Shown piece after piece: positions 1 through 6,254 of a stretch of DNA of 9,180 bases (the first letter of the stretch is position 1; each line of letters begins with the position of its first letter). This stretch comes from an uncultured Lachnospiraceae bacterium (GTDB lineage: Bacteria; Bacillota; Clostridia; Lachnospirales; Lachnospiraceae), in the NCBI GenBank assembly GCA_945485625.1, contig CALYSH010000039.1:1-9180 (forward strand), given 5' to 3'. Position numbers and translations under genes: made by a program. A model generated the notes under the pieces. The model made no database searches, was not told where the DNA came from, and worked only from the letters and a program-made list of their open reading frames with translations.

Positions 1-124
1 TTTTTTCCGTCCGGCTGGCGTCCGCCACCACCAGATTGGTGGTCAGCGGGTCCAGCTCCCGCTCCACGCACTCCACGGAAGCGTAAAAGGATTTGAGATC
101 AATGGCGATATACTGCCTGTCCAT
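1..124 (-). CDS. Y-family DNA polymerase (UmuC/DinB-like), N-terminal fragment
   Basis: Only the first 41 codons are in the window; the gene continues past the left edge. The visible protein starts MDRQYIAIDLKSFYASVECV and continues with a stretch containing LDPLTTNLVVAD and SRTEK. The D-x-K-S-F-Y-A-S-V-E block is the hallmark of the Y-family palm: the Asp at residue 9 would be a metal-binding catalytic residue and the Phe-Tyr pair belongs to the steric gate region. The family performs error-prone lesion bypass during the SOS response. The DLKSFYASVEC wording is typical of the Firmicute UmuC/UvrX-like branch rather than classical DinB. The ATG is supported by a GGAGGTG Shine-Dalgarno at 135-141, 10 nt upstream. 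A strong promoter containing a LexA box lies directly upstream, which fits SOS control. It is a separate unit from the sugar operon. Such polymerases also occur on plasmids and integrative elements, but nothing here proves that. Family assignment is firm; the subfamily is an inference. Confidence 0.88.
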   Translation of the reverse strand, partial: MDRQYIAIDLKSFYASVECVERELDPLTTNLVVADASRTEK

Positions 125-162
125 ACCGGAGTAACACCTCCCCATTAAGATTTCCCTTCTTT

Positions 163-192
163 ATTATAGAACATACGTTTCTGTTTTGTCAA
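163..192 (-). promoter_or_regulatory. Sigma-A-type promoter of the Y-family polymerase
   Basis: On the minus strand TTGACA (192-187), an 18-nt spacer and TATAAT (168-163) form consensus -35 and -10 hexamers. The expected start of transcription is near 156, leaving a short leader before the ribosome binding site at 135-141. The spacer is occupied by a LexA box, so the promoter would be blocked by LexA until DNA damage. Confidence 0.85.
168..181. promoter_or_regulatory. LexA (SOS) box
   Basis: The plus strand reads AGAACATACGTTTC. The published B. subtilis LexA consensus is CGAACRNRYGTTYC; 13 of 14 positions agree and only the first base differs. It sits in the spacer of the polymerase promoter and touches the -10 hexamer, the expected place for repression. 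Position and match together with the downstream lesion-bypass polymerase make this a strong call. Confidence 0.85.
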
Positions 193-199
193 CAGAAAC
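177..199. repeat. Inverted repeat over the -35 region
   Basis: GTTTCTGTT (177-185) and AACAGAAAC (191-199) form perfect 9-bp arms around a 5-nt centre. The left arm shares its first five bases with the LexA box and the right arm covers part of the -35 hexamer. It may be a second operator or an accident of the overlapping promoter elements. Confidence 0.5.
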
Positions 200-320
200 A
201 GGAGCTGTCTCGTGAAGAATCTCTATGGATAAAATACATGGTGAATGCTGTCTATACGGCACCAATCACTTTTCCCCACTATAAGTATCCCACACAGAAA
301 TATTTGAAAGCGGTGATGCG

Positions 321-350
321 TTGCTGCCCGCCGCTTTCTTCCGGCAGCAA
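321..350. repeat. Inverted repeat, 8-bp arms
   Basis: TTGCTGCC (321-328) and GGCAGCAA (343-350) are perfect complements around a 14-nt loop. The GCTGCC/GGCAGC core recurs in the neighbouring hairpin at 355-383, so the two can pair in alternative ways. Confidence 0.55.
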
Positions 351-383
351 AGAACAGCTGCCATGCGATTTGCATGGCAGCTG
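346..383 (-). terminator. Candidate terminator of the sugar operon
   Basis: CAGCTGCCATGC (355-366) and GCATGGCAGCTG (372-383) are perfect 12-bp arms around a 5-nt loop. Read in the direction of the operon, the stem is followed by TTCTTTGCT, a short T-rich tail. It lies about 100 nt past the glycosidase stop codon, with no gene between. The stem is very stable, but the tail is interrupted by C and G, so this could instead be a 3'-end stabilising hairpin. Confidence 0.55.
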
Positions 384-399
384 CCTTAAGGAGTATACT

Positions 400-426
400 G
401 CTTTGCAAAGATCTCCTTTGCAAAGC
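400..426. repeat. Perfect hairpin built from two CTTTGCAAAG palindromes
   Basis: GCTTTGCAAAG (400-410) and CTTTGCAAAGC (416-426) form perfect 11-bp arms around ATCTC. Each arm contains the same 10-bp self-palindrome CTTTGCAAAG, at 401-410 and 416-425, so the element is both an inverted and a direct repeat with a 15-bp period. No T-tract follows on the minus strand, which speaks against a simple terminator. It lies 60 nt past the glycosidase stop. Confidence 0.6.
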
Positions 427-455
427 GGAACGGGCATCGTCTTTCCTGCCGTCTT

Positions 456-475
456 TACCGGACGAAAGGCCGGTA
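456..475. repeat. Short inverted repeat after the glycosidase stop
   Basis: TACCGG (456-461) and CCGGTA (470-475) form 6-bp arms around an 8-nt loop, about 10 nt past the stop codon of the glycosidase. The stem is short, with no T-tract; it may help protect the 3' end of the operon transcript. Confidence 0.35.
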
Positions 476-485
476 TCGACAGGTG

Positions 486-2918
486 TCATTCAGCGGTCAG
501 AGTCAAGATGTTGGAAATGCCATTGGAAATTACTTCAATGGAAATATCCCCTGCTTCAGTGGCACGAACCGCTGCCAAAAGTCGGCCTTCAAATGTTTTG
601 TGCGTATCGCCGCAGAAGTTTTCCTCTGAATAGGGATTTCCGCTTCCAAATCCCTGCAGTACGCCTGCTCCGCTAACACGCATGGTTACAATCTGTACCG
701 CATCGGTGTGAATGGTTCCCTCATCGTCAACAACAGAAATAGAGAGAAAAGCAATATCCTGCCCATCCGCACGAAGTACAGATTTATCCGACTCGATAAG
801 CAGATGTACATTATTGGACGCGGTCTTCAAGGAATATGTTTCCGCTATTTTCCCGTTTCTGTAGGAAACTGCGCAAATTGAACCAGGTTCATAGCAAACA
901 TTGAAGAACGCTTTGCGCCGGTCCAGAGTCTTACGTCCCAGGCTCTTTGCGTTGCAAATTAGCTCTACTTCCTCTGCATCCGAGTACACCTCAACAACAC
1001 AGGGCTTTCCTTCATATCCCGGCCACGTCCAACTGGACACAGCCTCGGCCGTTCCCCAGGGGGTCAGATTTTTTCGATCGGCATATCGTCCCGGCAATTG
1101 GACTGCCAGGTAGGGCTCCTTTCGCAGCCCGAAAATGATTTCTCTGTAGTAGCTTGCCGGACGGCGATCGCCTATGAGATTCATATCGCCGCAGTAAGCC
1201 AGGTAGCAGGGCCACGGAGCATTAAATCCGGACACCTCGTTATATTTCACCGCTCCGATTCCCGATTCTCCGATGTAGTCCCATCCGGTCCATGTATAGT
1301 CCCCCAGAATCTGAGGATGCTTTTTCACCAGTTCCCAGTTCAAGTCAATATCCGGAGCAAGTGTTTCGGAACCGTAGATGATCCGATTCGGGTAAGCGAG
1401 AATATCCTGTTCGTAACGTCCGCGCATATAATTATAACCAACGGCGTCAAGGGCATCGCAGGATTCCTGAATTCGCTCACCAATAATCGAATGAGCGCTT
1501 ATTTCATTCATTCTGCCGAGCATTCCCGTCATAACATCATTTATATCGCCATCAGCTTCCACAGACTGATTGTCCACCAGTCCCATATCAAGCGCGGTCT
1601 GCGCAATATTATGTCCCAGTGCAACCAATCCGTTAATTGCGTTTGTTACAAGGCGGGTGTTGTCAAGTTCCCGAATCCGATTGGCTATGAGGCGGTTCCA
1701 TACGGCCCCTTGCGCACTGGCAACCTCTCGGATTTCATTGCCTATACTGTACATGAACACGCTTGGATGGTTATAGTCTTTATTTACAAGGGATACTACA
1801 TCCTTTTCCCAGTTGTCAGCAAAATTTACAGCATAGTCGTAAGCCCTTTTCGGAGAATTCCATGTATCACACAATTCATCCAGAACAAGAACCCCCAGCC
1901 GATCGCACGCATCCAGAAGCGCCCTGGACGCCGGGTTATGCGATACCCGTATAGAATTGAAGCCTGCTTTTTTCCCGATTTCCACACGACGTTCTTCTGC
2001 GCGAGCAAACGTTGCCGCACCCAGAATACCATTGTCGTGATGGTAGCAAGCGCCTCTCAGTTTAATAGGCAAGCCATTCAACCGCAGGCCGTGTATGGGG
2101 TCAACAGTGATGGTTCTAATGCCAAAGGTCTCCTGAACGGTATCAAGCAGTTGATCCTTTTCATATACACTGATATGGCAGGTATATAGCTCCGGATTCT
2201 CCAACGACCACAGTTTCGGCTTTTTTATGTACACATTCTGATAAAGGGAATCTGTACTGTTCGGGAGCAAAGTCATTCTGCATTGGCTGTTGGCAGCAAT
2301 ATTCCCTGCCGAGTCACGCAGTTCTGTAGCGATAGTAACGGTTCTTGTTACGCCTGTCCGATTTCTCACCTGAAGCATCGTTTTAACGGACGCTGAATCC
2401 TGGTCAACCTCCGGTGTTGAAATCTTCAATCCATATGGCTCTATATGAATCGTGCTGCCGACCATTATGGATACCGGCCGATATATCCCGGAGCCGCTAT
2501 ACCACCGGCTTGAGGGCTGAGGACCATTATATACAGTTACGCACACAAGATTCTCTTCACCATAATTCAAATACGGAGAAATATCCACGCAGAAGCATCG
2601 ATAGCCATTTTGGCACGAACCAGCAAAGTGGTCATTGATGTGAACCAGGCAAGCACGATATACACCTTCAAACTCCAGGAAAAAAGCCCCTCCGCACAGT
2701 TCTTTTGGAACAAAGAATTTCTTCGTGTATGTGTAATTACCGCCGGGATAGTAGCCGCCCTCCGGCCCGCCAGGATTCTCCTCCTTCCGCATTTCTGCAA
2801 TCATCGCATCGTGCGGAAGCGTCACAGGATACGAAATATATTCTTCTCTGTTTGAATACCTGCGATCATCCGGCTCTTTTTTACATATCCAATGGTCATT
2901 AAAGCTTTTCCGCAGCAT
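486..2918 (-). CDS. Glycoside hydrolase family 2, probable beta-galactosidase, cytoplasmic
   Basis: The 810-residue protein shows the full GH2 layout: an N-terminal sugar-binding jelly roll (about 45-165), an Ig-like domain (about 170-270) and a TIM barrel (about 275-575). A DUF4982-like segment with VEVYSDAEEVEL and SLGRK (about 610-690) and a C-terminal Ig-like domain with LRADGQDIAFLSI and GSGNPYSEE (about 705-805) follow. The acid/base is Glu395 in SIGNEI and the nucleophile is Glu518 in YGSET; RGACYHHD (288-295) and YTWTGWDYIGE (541-551) are further barrel motifs. Both catalytic Glu residues are present. GH2 enzymes are retaining exo-glycosidases. The layout and the YNYMRGRYEQD block favour beta-galactosidase over glucuronidase, but specificity is inferred. 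There is no signal peptide, so it acts inside the cell. The ATG has GGAGGT 5 nt upstream. It is the last operon gene, 35 bp after the second permease. Confidence 0.9.
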   Translation of the reverse strand: MLRKSFNDHWICKKEPDDRRYSNREEYISYPVTLPHDAMIAEMRKEENPGGPEGGYYPGGNYTYTKKFFVPKELCGGAFFLEFEGVYRACLVHINDHFAGSCQNGYRCFCVDISPYLNYGEENLVCVTVYNGPQPSSRWYSGSGIYRPVSIMVGSTIHIEPYGLKISTPEVDQDSASVKTMLQVRNRTGVTRTVTIATELRDSAGNIAANSQCRMTLLPNSTDSLYQNVYIKKPKLWSLENPELYTCHISVYEKDQLLDTVQETFGIRTITVDPIHGLRLNGLPIKLRGACYHHDNGILGAATFARAEERRVEIGKKAGFNSIRVSHNPASRALLDACDRLGVLVLDELCDTWNSPKRAYDYAVNFADNWEKDVVSLVNKDYNHPSVFMYSIGNEIREVASAQGAVWNRLIANRIRELDNTRLVTNAINGLVALGHNIAQTALDMGLVDNQSVEADGDINDVMTGMLGRMNEISAHSIIGERIQESCDALDAVGYNYMRGRYEQDILAYPNRIIYGSETLAPDIDLNWELVKKHPQILGDYTWTGWDYIGESGIGAVKYNEVSGFNAPWPCYLAYCGDMNLIGDRRPASYYREIIFGLRKEPYLAVQLPGRYADRKNLTPWGTAEAVSSWTWPGYEGKPCVVEVYSDAEEVELICNAKSLGRKTLDRRKAFFNVCYEPGSICAVSYRNGKIAETYSLKTASNNVHLLIESDKSVLRADGQDIAFLSISVVDDEGTIHTDAVQIVTMRVSGAGVLQGFGSGNPYSEENFCGDTHKTFEGRLLAAVRATEAGDISIEVISNGISNILTLTAE

Positions 2919-2953
2919 GTACTACCTCCACGCTTGCCCCGCATCAGGCTGTA

Positions 2954-3946
2954 TTATAATATATTCTGTTCCTTCTTAAGCTCACAATTGACGCTCTGAG
3001 CAATTGCTTTCTGTTTTTTCAAACCATCAAGCAATCCTGCGTTTGCGGAATAAACCAGGACAATCAACAAGAATACTCCTGTCATTACACCGCGCATCTG
3101 GGAGCTCATTCCCATAGCGACCATTGCCGTACCCAGCATACGAATCGTAAAAATACCCAGTACAACAGCAACACAGTAATTTACGTACTTTGCCAGAACG
3201 GCCGCGATAAAAATCCCCATCATACTGTCAAATATCATTGAGCAAGAAGCAAACCCGGTTACCGCAATGACGGAAACATTCACAGAAAGAAATACAACCG
3301 CGGTAATGCCCAGGAATATACCGGAAATCAGGAAAGAGAAAAACTTGACAGAATCTATATTAACACCCGCGCTATTCGCAATGGAAATGTTCGCGCCAAT
3401 TGCGCTGATATTGGTTCCAAGGGTCGTGTGATTGTAGATTATGTAAAAGATCAGGAACATTATAAGGACAATAATCACACACCAGGGCATATCTGCAAGA
3501 TATGCATCTGCCATTTTTATTTTTCCTGTAAAATCCCGTGTCAGCAGATTGGGAAGCGCTTCATAGATCATAGCAAATCCCAGCGACAGCACCATGCACG
3601 GCACCCGGAAAACATTGTAAGCCCATCCCATCAGAGAATTAAGCACAACTGCAATCAAAATTGAAATGATTGCAACACCGGGGATCCCCAGGTGCAGAGC
3701 ATTGGCAATATTCGCCGAAAAGATTGCTGCTGCATAAATGATTGCGCCAGACGCGAAATTCCACATTCCCATTGTCATCCCGAAGGACAGTGCCATGCCT
3801 AACAGGATAGGAACGATGGAAGTGCGAACAATGGCAAGCATACTTTTCGGAGATCCAAATGCGCCCTTGGTCAGCACAGTAAAGAGCAGATATACGCACA
3901 GCGGCAGAATCATTGCTTTTCCAAAATTAGTTAACTTCTTTCGCAC
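2954..3946 (-). CDS. Sugar ABC importer permease 2 (RbsC-like, divergent)
   Basis: This is a 330-residue, very hydrophobic protein of the BPD_transp_2 family, with about eight to ten membrane segments. The cytoplasmic coupling region appears as AIGAN (182-186) followed by SAGVNI, matching the AIGGN...SGI block of permease 1 and RbsC. The N-terminal block that is usually GG-[IL]-D-x-x-x-G-S in RbsC-type permeases reads MGMWNFASGA (59-68), with Asn63 in place of the usual Asp. I start it at GTG 3946 because AGGAGGA lies 6 nt upstream; a longer frame from a TTG would run through the hairpin at 3963-3988 and has no ribosome binding site. It lies 52 bp after the solute-binding protein gene. With permease 1 it probably forms a heterodimeric pore. 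Substrate unknown. Confidence 0.87.
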   Translation of the reverse strand: MRKKLTNFGKAMILPLCVYLLFTVLTKGAFGSPKSMLAIVRTSIVPILLGMALSFGMTMGMWNFASGAIIYAAAIFSANIANALHLGIPGVAIISILIAVVLNSLMGWAYNVFRVPCMVLSLGFAMIYEALPNLLTRDFTGKIKMADAYLADMPWCVIIVLIMFLIFYIIYNHTTLGTNISAIGANISIANSAGVNIDSVKFFSFLISGIFLGITAVVFLSVNVSVIAVTGFASCSMIFDSMMGIFIAAVLAKYVNYCVAVVLGIFTIRMLGTAMVAMGMSSQMRGVMTGVFLLIVLVYSANAGLLDGLKKQKAIAQSVNCELKKEQNIL

Positions 3947-3962
3947 AGTCTGTCCTCCTATA

Positions 3963-3988
3963 AGTCCTGCCGCTGACGCGGCAGGACT
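3963..3988. repeat. Intercistronic hairpin, 11-bp perfect stem
   Basis: AGTCCTGCCGC (3963-3973) and GCGGCAGGACT (3978-3988) pair perfectly around TGAC. It starts 10 nt past the stop codon of the solute-binding protein gene, just before the ribosome binding site of permease 2. No T-tract follows on the minus strand, so full termination is unlikely. In other ABC sugar operons such hairpins protect the upstream message and let the binding protein be made in excess over the permease; that role is inferred here. Confidence 0.75.
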
Positions 3989-3998
3989 ATGCAATAGG

Positions 3999-5198
3999 TT
4001 AATTCTCTCCCAGATAGTCTTTTACTCTGGCAACAATACTATCCAGATTCCAATACTCAGAAGAGCAGTACTTCTCAACAAGAGCCTCCTTCTGCTCTAC
4101 GGTTGTATCCGGAGTGTACAGGGAATTCAGAGCCAGAATTTCATCGGGGGTCAATGCGGGAACGTCACCGGCGGTGTATTTTACGGTGCTCTGCCAGCCC
4201 TCTTCGTCAGACACAATAAAGTTGGGGATCATGGGGTATACTCTGTTTCCTTCATTGAACAGTCGGTCTGCACCGGACAGAGCATTGAACAGCTGCATAT
4301 AAGACTGCACGATGAAAACATTGTTGCCTGCGGTAACCGCATCAATATGGCCGGTCCGGAAATAGCTCTCGGTCTCTTCTGCGGAAGGTGCATCAATCTG
4401 CGCATATTTGATTGTATCTGCATATCCGGCGCTATTGATTGCGGCGATGCACACATCGCCATTGATGCTGCCCACCATGCCATCCAACTCTGCGCCATGA
4501 GTGGCCAGGATATCTGCAGCGCCGGAAGCGAAATCAGAGCCACGATAGCTGGTAACAATGTTCATGCCGAATTCTTCGGCAGCCTTCTCAATACCGAGGA
4601 CCCGGTCGTCCCGCATCTGGTTGCCGGGAGCTCCTGCAACATAAGCAATGTTTTTGCAGCCTTTTTCAGCCAAGGCAGCGGTAACGCCATAGCCCATATC
4701 CACATTCATGCCGGAATTCTCATCCAACCATCCGCAGTTATACTCAGAACCATCCACAACCAGAGCGACTTCATCCGTATAGGAACGAGTCATACCGGTG
4801 TAATAAACACCTTTTTCATTCATGTACTGGAACAGCGCAGGAGAGTTGCCCGTAATCATAATGATACCCTGGCATCCGTTGGCAATCAGGGTTTCCACAG
4901 CAGTGCTCAGATCCTCAGCGCTCCAGTTCATCATGTCATAGTATTCCATCTCACAATTGGTGAGCTCTGCGCAGAAATCAAGTGCCCGATGATACTGTGC
5001 GCTCAAGCCATCGGATTCCGGCAGATAGAAGAAACCAATTTTGTAGCCGCCAATGGAATTGCCGGAATCGTCCTGTACAACGGGTGCGCTCACCGTTGCA
5101 GCCTGTGTTGCCTCGGTTTCCTTCGGCTGTGCACTGCCGCAGGCGCAAAGCCCCAGAACCATTGCAACAGAAAGTAACATTGCCAGTAATCTTTTCAT
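3999..5198 (-). CDS. Sugar-binding lipoprotein of the ABC importer (type I periplasmic-binding fold)
   Basis: The 399-residue protein begins with Met-Lys-Arg, a hydrophobic stretch and the lipobox LCAC, with Cys20 as the predicted lipidated residue; it would be anchored outside the membrane. A low-complexity Ser/Thr/Glu/Ala linker follows to about residue 45. The body from about 50 (GYKIGFFYLPESDGLSAQYH) has the two-lobe type I fold of RbsB/LacI-like proteins (Peripla_BP_4 type): alternating strands and helices, LIANGCQGIIMITGN in lobe 1 and KNIAYVAGAPGNQMRDDRVLGI at the crossover. It delivers the substrate to the two permeases. The ATG has GGAGGA 8 nt upstream. It lies 33 bp after permease 1 and before permease 2, so it separates the two membrane genes. 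Ligand residues cannot be assigned by eye; the protein looks distant from classical RbsB, and the substrate is unknown. Confidence 0.87.
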   Translation of the reverse strand: MKRLLAMLLSVAMVLGLCACGSAQPKETEATQAATVSAPVVQDDSGNSIGGYKIGFFYLPESDGLSAQYHRALDFCAELTNCEMEYYDMMNWSAEDLSTAVETLIANGCQGIIMITGNSPALFQYMNEKGVYYTGMTRSYTDEVALVVDGSEYNCGWLDENSGMNVDMGYGVTAALAEKGCKNIAYVAGAPGNQMRDDRVLGIEKAAEEFGMNIVTSYRGSDFASGAADILATHGAELDGMVGSINGDVCIAAINSAGYADTIKYAQIDAPSAEETESYFRTGHIDAVTAGNNVFIVQSYMQLFNALSGADRLFNEGNRVYPMIPNFIVSDEEGWQSTVKYTAGDVPALTPDEILALNSLYTPDTTVEQKEALVEKYCSSEYWNLDSIVARVKDYLGEN

Positions 5199-5231
5199 AG
5201 TATTTATCCTCCATTGTATATTTTTCCAAGA

Positions 5232-6242
5232 TCAGCTGATCAGCTTACCTTTGGATTTTTCATAAGTCAGGGCGACCACCGTAACAAACAGAAGGCCCTT
5301 AATCGCATACCCCATGGAGTTTGCGTATCCCAGCAGCCCAAGGCCGTTGGTCAGAATCGTAACCATCAGCGCGCCAATCATGGGTGCATGGAATTTGGCA
5401 TTTGCGCCGCCAGACAGGGGAAATCCGCCCAAAACAATTGCTGTCATCACATTCAGGTTCATGCCATTTCCGATTGACGTATCTGCGGTTCCTCCCCGAA
5501 TAACACTGAAAAGGCTGGCAATTGCCAACGCAAATCCCATAATGGAATAAGCGCCAAAGACACATTTCTCAATTTTGATTCCACTAATCCGTGCAGCTCT
5601 CTCGTTACCGCCAATAGCTCTCAGTGACTTGCCAAATCTGGTGTAATTAAATATGACATACCCAAGCAGTGCCATGATTACCAGCGTCAGTATTTTTGTC
5701 AACGTTGAATCAATCCACGCTGCTCTGCTGTATGCAAAAGTAATCACTCCTAATTTTGCCACGATTGTCAAAACCAAGCCCTGGCAAATGTTCATAACAC
5801 ACATAGAGGCAATAAACGGACTAACCTTCAGATAGTTTCGAACAAATGCGGTAATACACATACTACCCACAGAAACAGCTATTCCTGCCAGAATGCTCAG
5901 AGCCAGGGATAGCCCCGCATTGAACAGCAGTGTGATGACCATGGCCGATAGAGCCATAACCGAGCCAATGGCCATATCCAAGCCACCAATGGCATATAGG
6001 AATGCACCGCCAATTACCACAATTTCCATGGAGAAACACTGGTTTAGCAAGAGCTTCAAATTATCAACGCTCAGGAACTGGCCGCCGGTCAACGTCGTGA
6101 ACAATACAATCAGAGCCAGGACTCCGGCAAAGGGCAACAAAAACGTGATTCTCTCATTGCGCTTCGCCCGCCGCATCAGCTCATTTTGAATCTGTTCGCT
6201 GTCTTCCGGGCTGGAGTGTCCCGATACCTGCAGCTTTAACAT
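5232..6242 (-). CDS. Sugar ABC importer permease 1 (RbsC-like)
   Basis: The 336-residue membrane protein belongs to the BPD_transp_2 (RbsC/XylH/AraH) family. A polar N-terminal tail (1-32) precedes the first membrane segment (about 33-50). GGLDMAIGS (86-94) is the conserved family block with its Asp89, and AIGGNERAARISGI (209-222) is the cytoplasmic loop expected to contact the ATPase. The C-terminus is rich in Gly and Leu and ends in a charged tail. It imports the sugar together with the divergent permease 2. The ATG lies 12 bp after the stop of the ATPase gene; the Shine-Dalgarno (GAGGGGGT, 6249-6256) overlaps that stop codon, which suggests translational coupling. An internal Met23 is a less likely start. 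Confidence 0.9.
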   Translation of the reverse strand: MLKLQVSGHSSPEDSEQIQNELMRRAKRNERITFLLPFAGVLALIVLFTTLTGGQFLSVDNLKLLLNQCFSMEIVVIGGAFLYAIGGLDMAIGSVMALSAMVITLLFNAGLSLALSILAGIAVSVGSMCITAFVRNYLKVSPFIASMCVMNICQGLVLTIVAKLGVITFAYSRAAWIDSTLTKILTLVIMALLGYVIFNYTRFGKSLRAIGGNERAARISGIKIEKCVFGAYSIMGFALAIASLFSVIRGGTADTSIGNGMNLNVMTAIVLGGFPLSGGANAKFHAPMIGALMVTILTNGLGLLGYANSMGYAIKGLLFVTVVALTYEKSKGKLIS

Positions 6243-6254
6243 CTCTTTACCCCC

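Larger units (their letters stand above)
200..485. other. Intergenic region without a credible gene
   Basis: Between the end of the glycosidase gene and the polymerase promoter I see no open frame with a ribosome binding site or a recognisable protein. The right half (321-475) is packed with inverted repeats listed separately, one of which probably terminates the sugar operon. The left half (about 200-320) shows no clear signal. A frame that overlaps the glycosidase stop codon crosses all the hairpins and was rejected. Confidence 0.6.

Noticed and set aside
1..200. Edge of an integrative or conjugative element
   Set aside because: UmuC-like polymerases are often carried on such elements, but no integrase, relaxase, attachment repeat or other cargo is visible here.
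303..318. Possible catabolite-responsive (cre) site with TGAAAGCG core
   Set aside because: The second half does not fit the consensus, and it lies downstream of the operon and far from any promoter.
223..489. Minus-strand frame of 88 codons overlapping the glycosidase stop
   Set aside because: No ribosome binding site, no recognisable protein, and it runs through all the inverted repeats after the operon.
1098..2189. Plus-strand frame of 363 codons antisense to the GH2 gene
   Set aside because: It lies fully opposite the conserved catalytic domain, with no start signal or family resemblance.
3738..5177. Plus-strand frame of 479 codons antisense to the binding protein and permease 2
   Set aside because: It mirrors two clear genes on the other strand, has no ribosome binding site and resembles no protein family; it arises from codon bias.
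5230..5241. 12-bp palindrome GATCAGCTGATC at the stop of permease 1
   Set aside because: It comes from a tandem 8-bp repeat of AGCTGATC over the last codons; there is no loop or T-tract and no sign of function.
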